Both the position numbers and the translations under genes were made by a program. Shown one piece after another: positions 8,354 through 16,389 of a stretch of DNA of 64,000 nucleotides. The first letter of the stretch is position 1. Every line of letters starts with the position of its first letter. The notes under the pieces were generated by a model, which was not told where the DNA came from, ran no database searches, and worked only from the letters and a program-made list of their open reading frames with translations. This DNA is from Rhodobacteraceae bacterium NBU2976 (lineage in GTDB: Bacteria; Pseudomonadota; Alphaproteobacteria; Rhodobacterales; Rhodobacteraceae). The DNA lies in contig JALPRQ010000001.1 of the NCBI GenBank assembly GCA_023630215.1, forward strand, positions 1,550,001 through 1,614,000. The letters are read 5' to 3'.

Positions 8354-9630
8354 AAATCCTGCGCGGTCGGGTGCTGACCTTTGATCGCCGTCCTGAAACG
8401 GCAGACGACTACGGGGCGTATCGTTATTGGACGGACGGGGGCGTTGCCGTTGAAAACGGTTTGATCACCGCAATTGGGGATTTCGCCGATATGCCGGACG
8501 GTCAGGTTATCGACCACCACCCGCACCTGATCATGCCCGGTTTCATCGACACGCATAACCATTTCCCGCAAATGCAAGTTATCGGGTCTTATGGGGCGCA
8601 ATTGCTGGATTGGCTGAACACCTACACATTCCCCGCCGAGATGCAGTTTGGCGACGAAGCACACGCCGCGCGGATTGCCACCGCCTATTTCGACGAAATG
8701 CTGCGCAACGGGACGACCACGCCGGTTGCGTATTGTTCTGTCCATCCCCAATCAGCCGAGGCGTATTTCGCTGAAGCCGAGCGTCGCAATATTCGTGCGC
8801 TTGGCGGCAAGGTTATGATGGATCGCAACGCGCCCGATGGGCTGCTGGACACGCCGCAGACGTCATACGACGACACCAAGGCGCTGATTTCAAAATGGCA
8901 CGGGCGGGGCAGGGGGTCTTATGTGATCTCACCCCGGTTCGCGATTACCTCGACCCCCGAACAGTTGGAAATGGCCGGGGCACTCTGTGCCGAGCACCCG
9001 GATCTGCACATGCAAACGCACCTGTCGGAAAACCGGGACGAGATCGCCTTCACCATGTCGCTTTACCCCGACCATCCCGACTATCTGGGTATTTACGAAC
9101 ATTACGGCCTGCTGGGCCCCAAGGCGCTGCTGGGGCATTCCATCCACCTGTCAGACCGCGAACTGGGCGTGATGCGCGACACGCAATCCGTCGCGGTGTT
9201 CTGCCCGACATCTAACCTGTTCATCGGCTCGGGCTTGTTTAACGAGCTACGCACGCGAGACGCTGGGGTCCGTATTGCGGTCGCGACCGACATAGGCGGC
9301 GGCACCAGTGCATCTATGTTCAAAACATTGGACGAGGCCTACAAGGTCTGCCAGCTACAGGGCCAGAATCTACCGCCGTTATACGCGTTCTATCTGATGA
9401 CTTTGGGGAACGCCGAAGCACTGGGAATGGCCGACAAGATCGGAACGCTGGATGTGGGGACGGAAGCCGACATCGTCATCCTAAACGCCGCCGCCACACC
9501 CCACGCCGCGCTGCGCATGGAAACCATCGAAACATTGCCCGAGGAACTGTTCGTCCTGCAAACACTGGGCGATGACCGGATGGTGGCGGAGGTCTATGTG
9601 GCGGGTGAAGCGGCCAAAGCCGTGTTGTGA
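8350..9630 (+). CDS. guaD: guanine deaminase
   Basis: Hydrolyses guanine to xanthine and ammonia in the cytoplasm. The 426-residue protein has the diagnostic PGFIDTHNHFPQ with metal ligands H69 and H71, then MQTHLSEN, GHSIHLSDRE and ATDIGGGTSASM. The start is the ATG at 8350 inside the ATGA overlap with puuD; a longer frame upstream would be read within puuD. With the neighbouring 8-oxoguanine deaminase and PuuD it forms a purine breakdown unit, although xanthine dehydrogenase is not in the window. Confidence 0.95.
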   Translation: MKILRGRVLTFDRRPETADDYGAYRYWTDGGVAVENGLITAIGDFADMPDGQVIDHHPHLIMPGFIDTHNHFPQMQVIGSYGAQLLDWLNTYTFPAEMQFGDEAHAARIATAYFDEMLRNGTTTPVAYCSVHPQSAEAYFAEAERRNIRALGGKVMMDRNAPDGLLDTPQTSYDDTKALISKWHGRGRGSYVISPRFAITSTPEQLEMAGALCAEHPDLHMQTHLSENRDEIAFTMSLYPDHPDYLGIYEHYGLLGPKALLGHSIHLSDRELGVMRDTQSVAVFCPTSNLFIGSGLFNELRTRDAGVRIAVATDIGGGTSASMFKTLDEAYKVCQLQGQNLPPLYAFYLMTLGNAEALGMADKIGTLDVGTEADIVILNAAATPHAALRMETIETLPEELFVLQTLGDDRMVAEVYVAGEAAKAVL

Positions 9631-9636
9631 CGGTCG

Positions 9637-10437
9637 TTATTCGGTGTAACGAAGCACCAAATAGGGAGTATCCCGCAGCGCTTTTGCCAATACGTCCCTA
9701 GCGCTCGCATTATCCTGAGCCTGATACAGACGCAGGACATCGTTCGCCATGGCGCTCCGATCGCACGACTCGCCAATGATAAAGACAAGATAGGACGCGC
9801 CGATCGCAATCAGCGAACAGCCATGTGTTTCTTCGAAATATTTGGCGAGGGTATAGTTTTCAAACGGTGTGAAATCGCTGGTAAAATACCCGTTCGGGAA
9901 GGCGATGATCTTTTCGTAATGATGCTTGACGGGGGCCGCCAAAATCACAGCCTTCTTTTCCATCAAGGAAAGCGGAGCGGCGGTCGCCTCGGCAATGGTG
10001 ATATCGCGATTGGCATCTTTCCAATCCAGTTTCCCGCACAAATCAGAAAACGAAATATCATGAATTCTGGCACGAAAGTTCGCGTCGCGAATACGGAATT
10101 CCGAGGGCGTGGATAAATATCCTATATGCTCGCCATTTTCATATGCAGCGGGATCAAGATTGGTCAGATCATGTCCATCCAATTCATCAAGATCATGTGT
10201 CAACGTCGCATGAAAATAGGTGTATCCCGCCTGACCCAGATCATCAAAGCTGGCCAGTGCCAGTGTTCCCGGATGCGTTTTTTCAACCGCCGCCATTTCG
10301 GATTGAATGGCTGTTAGGTTAAGGTCCCCATTTAACAGAACACCTGCGCAGAGAAAATTCGCGCCAGAAACGGCTTCACCCGGTTTTAAGGGCGTAACGT
10401 CATAGGTACGCTTCTGGCGTTTGAATAGGCCGAACAT
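9637..10437 (-). CDS. protein of unknown function
   Basis: A 266-residue soluble protein I do not recognise. It opens with a short basic stretch (LFKRQKRTY) and has no signal peptide or membrane helix. It is acidic and rich in aromatic residues, with a hydrophobic stretch (CSLIAIGASYLVFIIGES) near residue 210 that is too polar to be a clear membrane helix. GGAG precedes the ATG. Composition and codon use look like the neighbours, so it is probably native. It converges with guaD and lies 19 bases downstream of the VOC gene, with which it may be co-transcribed. Confidence 0.7.
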   Translation of the reverse strand: MFGLFKRQKRTYDVTPLKPGEAVSGANFLCAGVLLNGDLNLTAIQSEMAAVEKTHPGTLALASFDDLGQAGYTYFHATLTHDLDELDGHDLTNLDPAAYENGEHIGYLSTPSEFRIRDANFRARIHDISFSDLCGKLDWKDANRDITIAEATAAPLSLMEKKAVILAAPVKHHYEKIIAFPNGYFTSDFTPFENYTLAKYFEETHGCSLIAIGASYLVFIIGESCDRSAMANDVLRLYQAQDNASARDVLAKALRDTPYLVLRYTE

Positions 10438-10456
10438 TTTGCTCCGAACCTGTTGG

Positions 10457-10828
10457 TTAAACGTGCTGATCCACCAGAATCATGTTGCCGTCCGGGTCGG
10501 TGATCGCGAAATGGGCCGGGCCGCTGTCGCCTTGTTCGATCTCTTTGTCGAACGGCACGCCTGCCTCTTTCAGGCGTTTGGCGATGTCTCGAATATCTTC
10601 AAAATCCTCCAAAGGTTTTGCCCCGCGTCCCCAACCGGGGTTGAAGGTCATCAGGTTATTTTCAAACATCCCTTGAAACAGGCCAATCGTGACCCCGCCA
10701 TCCGTCATGATCAGCCACCCCTGATCCTGATTGCCGTCAAACTCGCGAAAGCCCAGATGCTCGTAGAACTCGCGTGATTTGGCGATATCTTTGACGGCAA
10801 GGCTAAGTGAAAAAACTCCGATAGACAT
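10457..10828 (-). CDS. VOC family protein (glyoxalase/bleomycin-resistance fold)
   Basis: A 123-residue single-domain VOC protein. It starts with MSIGVFSLSLAVKDIAKSRE, the usual first beta strand and helix, and ends with DPDGNMILVDQHV, the usual last strand. Members bind a metal and act as small lyases, isomerases or binding proteins; the substrate cannot be told. GGGAG precedes the ATG. Confidence 0.85.
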   Translation of the reverse strand: MSIGVFSLSLAVKDIAKSREFYEHLGFREFDGNQDQGWLIMTDGGVTIGLFQGMFENNLMTFNPGWGRGAKPLEDFEDIRDIAKRLKEAGVPFDKEIEQGDSGPAHFAITDPDGNMILVDQHV

Positions 10829-10840
10829 GAAAAACTCCCA

Positions 10841-10894
10841 AGCTGTGATCCCCGTAGCTTAACGGCTTTCGCTGTAACAGGGATCACGCTTTTG
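10841..10894 (-). terminator. large hairpin between hydrolase and VOC genes, possible terminator
   Basis: GTGATCCC (10846-10853) and GGGATCAC (10881-10888) pair perfectly. The stem extends through AAGC/GCTT with one bulge, and the loop is 27 bases with its own short pairings. Read on the minus strand it follows the alpha/beta hydrolase stop and is followed by GTTTTT just before the VOC start. A regulatory leader for the VOC gene is an alternative reading. Confidence 0.4.
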
Positions 10895-10898
10895 TGAG

Positions 10899-11744
10899 CT
10901 ATTTGTATGGGGCCAGAAACGCCGCGATGGTAGCGGTGATGTCGCCCGGGCGCCCGATATTGCGGTTGATCTGGGCGTGATTGTAATGTCGCCCGTCAAA
11001 CAATGTCGTCCGCGCCCCGCTCGCTGTCAATGCGTTGGCGAAATTCACCGAAAACTCGCCTCGGCTATCGCCATCGCCTTGCCCGGAATACATCAGCAGG
11101 AAGGCGGGCTTGGGGCCGCGCTTGATGTGATATTGTGGCGAGAGCGCCTGCCACCGTGCGGGATCATCTCCGAACGCATTGGCAAACAGGCGCGGTAAAC
11201 TGCCATTCCGCGTCGTTGCCGCCAGCCCCGGCACGTCATAGGCGCGCGTGTCGTTGCCAATCACAGTTTTCAAGGCCCCGCTATTGACCACGCGACGCGA
11301 TTGCTGGCCGGGGTTGACCCCGATCATCGCAACCAGATGCGCGCCCGCCGAATGCCCCATCAGATGCAGGTTATTCGGATTGCCGCCATAGCGAGAGATA
11401 TTATCGTAAACCCAGCGCAGCGCATGGTCGATATCGTCAATCTGATGTTCCACTGCAACATCCGGCACCAGCCGATAATCGACCGACACAAATACCCAAC
11501 CCTGTGCGTTAAACCACTCGGCCTTATTGCCGACATTCGTCCGTGTGCCGGTTTGCCATGCGCCACCATGCACATAAATCATCACCGGCGCATTGCTTGC
11601 TTGTGCAGGCAAGTAAATATCCAGAACATTGTCGCGGGAACCGGTATCGCGGCGGTAAGTTTCGGTTGCACTCTGTGCCGAAACTACCGCCGGAAGAAAG
11701 ATCATACCAACTACAATAAACCAGATTTTAAGAAACTGTCGCAT
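10899..11744 (-). CDS. exported alpha/beta hydrolase (esterase/lipase type)
   Basis: A 281-residue alpha/beta hydrolase with the oxyanion motif HGGAW near residue 60 and the nucleophile elbow GHSAGAH near 140. The late Asp-His pair is probably in the DGDSRGEF and RHYNHAQ regions. The start at 11744 is chosen because AGGGGCAG lies 8 bases upstream and the protein then begins with a clean signal peptide (MRQFLKIWF... to VSA-QS); an ATG nine codons earlier lacks a ribosome binding site. The fold resembles small carboxylesterases and kynurenine-formamidase-like enzymes; the substrate is unknown. Confidence 0.85.
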   Translation of the reverse strand: MRQFLKIWFIVVGMIFLPAVVSAQSATETYRRDTGSRDNVLDIYLPAQASNAPVMIYVHGGAWQTGTRTNVGNKAEWFNAQGWVFVSVDYRLVPDVAVEHQIDDIDHALRWVYDNISRYGGNPNNLHLMGHSAGAHLVAMIGVNPGQQSRRVVNSGALKTVIGNDTRAYDVPGLAATTRNGSLPRLFANAFGDDPARWQALSPQYHIKRGPKPAFLLMYSGQGDGDSRGEFSVNFANALTASGARTTLFDGRHYNHAQINRNIGRPGDITATIAAFLAPYK

Positions 11745-11823
11745 CAATCTGCCCCTGTTAAAACGCCGCAAGCAGCGGCCAATACAGGTCTAACGCGACA
11801 GCGTCATAATTCCGTCGGAATGA

Positions 11824-12216
11824 TTATGACTTCGGCTTTGTGGTTCGCTTGCGCGGGGTTTTTGGCTTGGGTTTCGTGTCGGTCTCGGGTTCAGGTTGCG
11901 CAACCGGTTCGTCGCTCAGCTCGACCTCTGTTTCGCCTTCACCTTCGGGCCAGCCTTTCCATGGAAAGGGTTTGTCCTCTGTCTTGTAGGACAGGAAAGC
12001 GGCAGTATCACGCATCCATTTCGACAGGCTGTCACCAAAGCGCAACAGGTTCTCGTTCGGCTCGTCATTGATTGCCACCCAGATGAACTGGATCGCCGCA
12101 ACAAGGAACAGAACATGAAGCGCCAACCACAGGCTGATCGCCAGGATAATCATCGGGATTAGGCGCAGCCAGAACGACGCCTTTTCGACGGAAGCGGTTT
12201 CGGATGTCTCAGTCAT
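11824..12216 (-). CDS. DUF4389 family membrane protein, C-terminally extended
   Basis: A 130-residue protein of the DUF4389 family. It has two close hydrophobic helices (about residues 17-50), then the conserved NENLLRFGDSLSKW, a helix to an aromatic motif and PFPWKGWPEGE. After the family core comes a charged Glu/Pro/Lys-rich tail (about residues 90-130) not found in the second copy. GAGGG precedes the ATG. A paralogue lies directly upstream. Function is unknown; probably a small inner-membrane protein. Confidence 0.8.
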   Translation of the reverse strand: MTETSETASVEKASFWLRLIPMIILAISLWLALHVLFLVAAIQFIWVAINDEPNENLLRFGDSLSKWMRDTAAFLSYKTEDKPFPWKGWPEGEGETEVELSDEPVAQPEPETDTKPKPKTPRKRTTKPKS

Positions 12217-12276
12217 TTCGCCCTCGTGAATTGCTGTTTCCCCTCATATAGGAAGATTCCCGAGAAATTTAAGAGG

Positions 12277-12561
12277 TCACTCTGTCCCGGGCCAGTTTGT
12301 CCAAGGGAAAGGGCGCTCGTCCGTATTGAACATCAGGAAACGCGCGACCTGATGCAGCCATGTCGCCAGACTGTTGGAAAAGCGCAGCAGGTTTTCGTTC
12401 GGCTCTTTGTCGATCAATGTCCAGATGAACTGTACAAACGCAATCAATCCCATCACGGATTGCCCGACCCCAAAGGCAATAGCCAAGATGATCATTGCCA
12501 GCAGACGCGTCCAAGGTGAGGGGCGGACGTAACGTTCCGCGCGTTCGGGTTCGTCGCTCAT
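12277..12561 (-). CDS. DUF4389 family membrane protein
   Basis: A 94-residue protein with the same core as its downstream neighbour: two membrane helices, KEPNENLLRFSNSLATW and ERPFPWTNWP. It lacks the long charged tail. Its start overlaps the end of the alpha/beta hydrolase gene by 4 bases (ATGA), so it is probably translated from the same mRNA as that gene and followed by the second DUF4389 copy, 60 bases on. Confidence 0.82.
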   Translation of the reverse strand: MSDEPERAERYVRPSPWTRLLAMIILAIAFGVGQSVMGLIAFVQFIWTLIDKEPNENLLRFSNSLATWLHQVARFLMFNTDERPFPWTNWPGTE

Positions 12562-13208
12562 CGTGAGGACTCCGTCATACGGCGACGGACATATCCATCG
12601 ACCAGTTCCATCAGCGCTTCCATTCCGGGATTATAAAAATGGTTCGCGCCCTCAATTACCTCGTGGGTGATGGTGATGCCCTTTTGCTGGTGAAGCTTGT
12701 CGACCAAATCAGCCACGGGGGCCGTGGGCACAACCTTGTCATCAGATCCATTCACGATCAGGCCAGACGAGGGGCAGGGGGCGAGGAAGCTGAAATCATA
12801 CCAGTTGGCAGGGGGTGACACGCTGATAAATCCTGAAATCTCGGGACGGCGCATCAGAAGCTGCATGCCGATCCAAGCCCCAAACTGAAACCCGGCGACC
12901 CAGCAATGTTTCGCATTCGGGTTCATCGCCTGAAGATAATCGAGCGCAGATGCGGCGTCGGACAGCTCGCCCACACCCTGATCATACTCGCCCTGCGAAC
13001 GACCCACGCCGCGGAAGTTGAACCGCAAACAGGTGAAGCCCATCTTGTGGAACGTGTAGTGCAGGTTGTGCACCACCTTGTTGTTCATCGTGCCGCCATG
13101 TTCCGGATGAGGGTGAAGGATAATCGCGATGGGCGCATCCTTTTCCTTTTGCGGGTGATAGCGACCTTCCAGACGACCATCAGGACCTGGAAAAATTACC
13201 TCGGGCAT
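12558..13208 (-). CDS. alpha/beta hydrolase-fold protein with altered nucleophile (COG2945-like)
   Basis: A 216-residue alpha/beta hydrolase-fold protein resembling the small COG2945 group. HPHPEHGGTMNN is near residue 34 and LRFNFRGVGRSQG near 63, both typical. The nucleophile elbow, normally G-x-S-x-G, reads GFQFGA: Gln stands where Ser is expected. A late NHFYNPG could supply the His. ATG 13208 has GGAG nine bases upstream; a TTG five codons earlier is less likely. It is divergent from iscR, so both share a 161-base control region with two palindromes. Catalysis may be lost or different. Confidence 0.8.
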   Translation of the reverse strand: MPEVIFPGPDGRLEGRYHPQKEKDAPIAIILHPHPEHGGTMNNKVVHNLHYTFHKMGFTCLRFNFRGVGRSQGEYDQGVGELSDAASALDYLQAMNPNAKHCWVAGFQFGAWIGMQLLMRRPEISGFISVSPPANWYDFSFLAPCPSSGLIVNGSDDKVVPTAPVADLVDKLHQQKGITITHEVIEGANHFYNPGMEALMELVDGYVRRRMTESSR

Positions 13209-13248
13209 ATATATGCGCTCCAACGCGTATGTTGCGGCTGGCCTATGC

Positions 13249-13265
13249 TTGACTTAAACTGTCAA
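13249..13265. promoter_or_regulatory. palindrome TTGAC-N7-GTCAA, probable IscR-type iron-responsive operator
   Basis: A perfect inverted repeat with 5-base arms and a 7-base centre (TTAAACT). TTGACT also serves as a plausible -35 element, with TAGAAA at 13272-13277 as -10 (17-base spacing). Iron-responsive palindromes upstream of isc-suf operons are known in Rhodobacterales and attributed to IscR; I do not remember the exact consensus, so the regulator is an inference. Confidence 0.5.
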
Positions 13266-13270
13266 CCAAC

Positions 13271-13286
13271 CTAGAAACGTTCTAAA
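13271..13286. promoter_or_regulatory. Irr-type iron control element (ICE box)
   Basis: TAGAA-ACG-TTCTA is a perfect inverted repeat, and with flanking bases it reads CTAGAAACGTTCTAAA. This differs by one base from the known Irr site TTTAGAA-N3-TTCTAAA of alphaproteobacteria. It would overlap the -10 region of the proposed iscR promoter, fitting repression under low-iron/haem control by Irr. It also lies in front of the divergent hydrolase. Confidence 0.6.
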
Positions 13287-13369
13287 TTGCGGTTGCAAGC
13301 CCCCGCAAGTCCGTCATGTGAGTTAAGGGTTGCGCACGTCTGCGTCAAGTTTTTCCCAATGAGGATGCC

Positions 13370-13831
13370 ATGAAGCTCAGCACCAAAGGCCGTTATGCGA
13401 TGATTGCGCTGGTTGATCTGGCGAATGAGGGGGCAGAACGTCTGGTTTCCCTGTCCGAAATCAGCGAGCGGCAGGATATCTCGCTGGCCTATTTGGAGCA
13501 GCTTTTCGTGAAACTGCGTCGGGCCGAGATCGTCGAATCCGTGCGCGGGCCGGGCGGCGGCTATCGTCTGGCGCGGGTGCCCGAGAAAATCCGGATTTCC
13601 GAGATTCTGGGGGCGGTTGATGAAACCATGGACGCGCTGTCGCGCGGGGCCGGGGCAACCGGTGCGACAAAAGGTTCCGAAGCTGCGGAGCTGACCGAAA
13701 AACTGTGGGAACAGCTATCGGCGCATGTTTATGTATTCCTGCACCAGACCCGCCTATCCGACATCACCGGTGATGCCATGGCCCCATGCCCGGCGGTTCC
13801 GGCACTGTTGCAATTGGTGGACGAAGCATGA
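13370..13831 (+). CDS. iscR: Rrf2 family regulator IscR, single-cysteine type
   Basis: Transcription factor for iron-sulfur cluster genes, 153 residues. MKLSTKGRYAMIALVDLA begins the winged helix, and the recognition region SEISERQDISLAYLEQLF is followed by RGPGGGYRLA. Classical IscR ligates a [2Fe-2S] cluster by three close cysteines near residues 92-106; here that stretch (SRGAGATGATKGSEA) has none, and the only Cys is near residue 143 (MAPCPAV). This matches the single-cysteine IscR reported in Rhodobacteraceae. The stop overlaps the next ATG (ATGA), so it leads the isc-suf operon. Confidence 0.93.
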   Translation: MKLSTKGRYAMIALVDLANEGAERLVSLSEISERQDISLAYLEQLFVKLRRAEIVESVRGPGGGYRLARVPEKIRISEILGAVDETMDALSRGAGATGATKGSEAAELTEKLWEQLSAHVYVFLHQTRLSDITGDAMAPCPAVPALLQLVDEA

Positions 13832-14868
13832 GCCGCGTTTACCTCGATTGGAACGCCACCGCCCCTTTGCGGCCCGAGGCACGTGCAGCGATGATCGCCG
13901 CGATGGATGTTTTGGGCAACCCGTCGTCCGTGCATACCGAAGGGCGGGCGGCAAAAGGGATCATCGAAAAGGCGCGCGCGCAGGTGGCTGAAGCCGCTGG
14001 CGCAGCCGGTGCCGATATGATTTTCACGTCTAGTGCGACCGAAGCGGCGGCTCTGGCACTGGCAGAACAGGGTTACCAGTGTGCGAATATCGAACATGAC
14101 TGCATAAGCGCGTGGGCGACCCCGACGTTGGATTGTCAAGGGGGCAAGGTAGATGTCATGTCACCCGCTAACACGTCGCTTCAAATTGCAAACAGTGAAA
14201 GCGGTATCATTCAGGACCTTCCGAACGATCTGGCCATGACAGACGCCGTGCAGGCGTTTGGAAAAATCCCATTTGCGTTCAACTGGTGCGGGGCAACGCG
14301 CGCGATCCTGTCGGCACACAAGATTGGCGGCCCCAAAGGTATAGGTGCTTTGATTGTCAAACGCGGCACAGATGTTCCCGCTCAACTAAAAGGCGGGGGT
14401 CAGGAAATGGGCCGCCGATCGGGCACCGAGAACGTTATCGGGATCGCCGGTTTCGGCGCGGCTGCCCAAGCGGCTCAGCGCGACCTCGATGCCGGGGTCT
14501 GGGACGAGGTCCGTGCAAACCGCGATGCGTTCGAAGCCATGATCCAGGACGCCGCACCTGACGTAATCATTTTTGGCAAGGACGTGTCGCGCCTTCCCAA
14601 CACCTCCAATTTCGCCATCCCCGGATGGAAGGGGGAAACGCAGGTGATGCAGATGGATTTGGCGGGGTTCGCCATCAGCGCGGGCTCGGCCTGCAGTTCG
14701 GGCAAGGTCAAGGCAAGTCGGGTGTTGAAGGCCATGGGCTATGACGATATCACCGCCGCCAGCGCGATCCGGGTCAGCATCGGCCCAACAACAACCAAGG
14801 CGGAACTGACCGCCTTTGCCGACACATGGATTGAACATTACCGCCGCTTTAAATCCAAGGCGGCCTAA
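13828..14868 (+). CDS. cysteine desulfurase (IscS/NifS class)
   Basis: Takes sulfur from cysteine for iron-sulfur cluster assembly, using pyridoxal phosphate. It is 346 residues, shorter than the roughly 400 of E. coli IscS. YLDWNATAPLRP opens the protein, Lys165 in SAHKIGGPKG binds the cofactor, and Cys289 in SAGSACSSGKVKASRVL is the persulfide-forming residue. The ATG at 13828 overlaps the iscR stop. A second, SufS-type desulfurase closes the operon, so both classes are present, a common alphaproteobacterial arrangement. Confidence 0.92.
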   Translation: MSRVYLDWNATAPLRPEARAAMIAAMDVLGNPSSVHTEGRAAKGIIEKARAQVAEAAGAAGADMIFTSSATEAAALALAEQGYQCANIEHDCISAWATPTLDCQGGKVDVMSPANTSLQIANSESGIIQDLPNDLAMTDAVQAFGKIPFAFNWCGATRAILSAHKIGGPKGIGALIVKRGTDVPAQLKGGGQEMGRRSGTENVIGIAGFGAAAQAAQRDLDAGVWDEVRANRDAFEAMIQDAAPDVIIFGKDVSRLPNTSNFAIPGWKGETQVMQMDLAGFAISAGSACSSGKVKASRVLKAMGYDDITAASAIRVSIGPTTTKAELTAFADTWIEHYRRFKSKAA

Positions 14869-14877
14869 GGGGACAAG

Positions 14878-16389
14878 ATGGTAGAGCAAGTCAAAGAAGG
14901 TGTGGATCAGGAAACGGTGGACGCGGTCCGATCTGTTGGGGAACGATATAAATACGGGTTCTCCTCCGACATCGAAACCGAATACGCACCAAAAGGCCTC
15001 AACGAGGACATCGTCCGCCTGATTTCCGAGAAAAACAACGAACCGGAATGGCTGCTGGAATGGCGTCTAGAGGCCTATCGCCGCTGGGTTCAGCTTGAAG
15101 AACCTACATGGGCGATGGTCGATTATCCGAAGATTGATTTTCAGGATCAGTATTACTATGCCCGCCCCTCCAGCATGAAGGTCAAACCAAAATCTCTGGA
15201 CGAGGTAGACCCCAAGCTTCTGGCAACATACGAAAAACTGGGCATCCCGCTGAAGGAACAGATGATCCTTGCCGGGGTTGAAGGGGCCGAGGATATGCCG
15301 GCCGAAGGCCGCAAAGTGGCCGTTGACGCAGTGTTTGACAGTGTGTCAGTGGGCACCACCTTCAAGGAAGAACTGAAAAAGGCCGGGGTGATCTTCTGTT
15401 CGATATCCGAAGCCGTGCAAGACCATCCAGAGCTGGTGAAAAAATACCTCGGCTCGGTTGTGCCCGTGTCGGACAATTATTACGCGACGCTCAACAGCGC
15501 CGTCTTTTCAGATGGTTCGTTCGTCTATATCCCCGAGGGTGTGAAATGCCCGATGGAATTGTCGACCTATTTCCGCATCAACGCCGAAAACACCGGACAG
15601 TTTGAACGCACATTGATCGTGGCCGAGAAGGGCTCGCAAGTGTCCTATCTCGAAGGCTGCACCGCCCCGAAACGCGACATCGCGCAATTGCATGCAGCCG
15701 TTGTCGAGATTGTGGTGCTGGAAGATGCCGACGTCAAATATTCCACCGTTCAAAACTGGTTCCCGGGGGACGAGAACGGCAAGGGTGGCATATATAACTT
15801 CGTGACCAAACGTGCAGATTGCCGTGGCGACCGCGCGAAAATCATGTGGACGCAGGTGGAAACCGGCTCTGCCGTGACATGGAAATACCCGTCCTGCATC
15901 CTGCGCGGTGACGATTGTCAGGGGGAGTTCTATTCGATCGCCATCGCCAACAATATGCAGCAGGCCGACACGGGCACCAAAATGGTCCATCTGGGCAAAC
16001 GCGGTAAATCGCGGATCGTGTCCAAAGGGATTTCGGCAGGCAAGGCGCAAAATACCTATCGCGGGCTGGTGTCGATGCATCCCAAGGCAAAGAATTCCCG
16101 CAACTACACACAATGCGACAGCTTGCTGATCGGCGACAAATGCGGGGCGCATACTGTGCCCTATATCGAAGTGAAAAATAATTCTTCGCGCGTCGAACAT
16201 GAAGCGACGACGTCCAAGGTTGACGACGACCAACTGTTCTATTGCCGCCAACGCGGCATGGACGAGGAAGAAGCCGTGGCGCTGGTTGTGAACGGATTCT
16301 GCAAAGAAGTCCTGCAGTCGCTGCCAATGGAATTCGCGATGGAAGCGCAAAAGCTGGTTGCGATTAGCCTTGAGGGGTCGGTGGGATAG
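14878..16389 (+). CDS. sufB: Fe-S cluster scaffold protein SufB
   Basis: Scaffold subunit of the cytoplasmic SufBCD complex, on which clusters are built. It is 503 residues with the expected family blocks: [36 protein letters not shown] and, near the C-terminus, [18 protein letters not shown]. Cysteines and the late His (RVEHEA) needed for cluster formation are present. AGGGGAC precedes the ATG. Its TAG overlaps the GTG start of an unrelated gene, placing that gene between sufB and its normal partner sufC. Confidence 0.97.
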   Translation: MVEQVKEGVDQETVDAVRSVGERYKYGFSSDIETEYAPKGLNEDIVRLISEKNNEPEWLLEWRLEAYRRWVQLEEPTWAMVDYPKIDFQDQYYYARPSSMKVKPKSLDEVDPKLLATYEKLGIPLKEQMILAGVEGAEDMPAEGRKVAVDAVFDSVSVGTTFKEELKKAGVIFCSISEAVQDHPELVKKYLGSVVPVSDNYYATLNSAVFSDGSFVYIPEGVKCPMELSTYFRINAENTGQFERTLIVAEKGSQVSYLEGCTAPKRDIAQLHAAVVEIVVLEDADVKYSTVQNWFPGDENGKGGIYNFVTKRADCRGDRAKIMWTQVETGSAVTWKYPSCILRGDDCQGEFYSIAIANNMQQADTGTKMVHLGKRGKSRIVSKGISAGKAQNTYRGLVSMHPKAKNSRNYTQCDSLLIGDKCGAHTVPYIEVKNNSSRVEHEATTSKVDDDQLFYCRQRGMDEEEAVALVVNGFCKEVLQSLPMEFAMEAQKLVAISLEGSVG

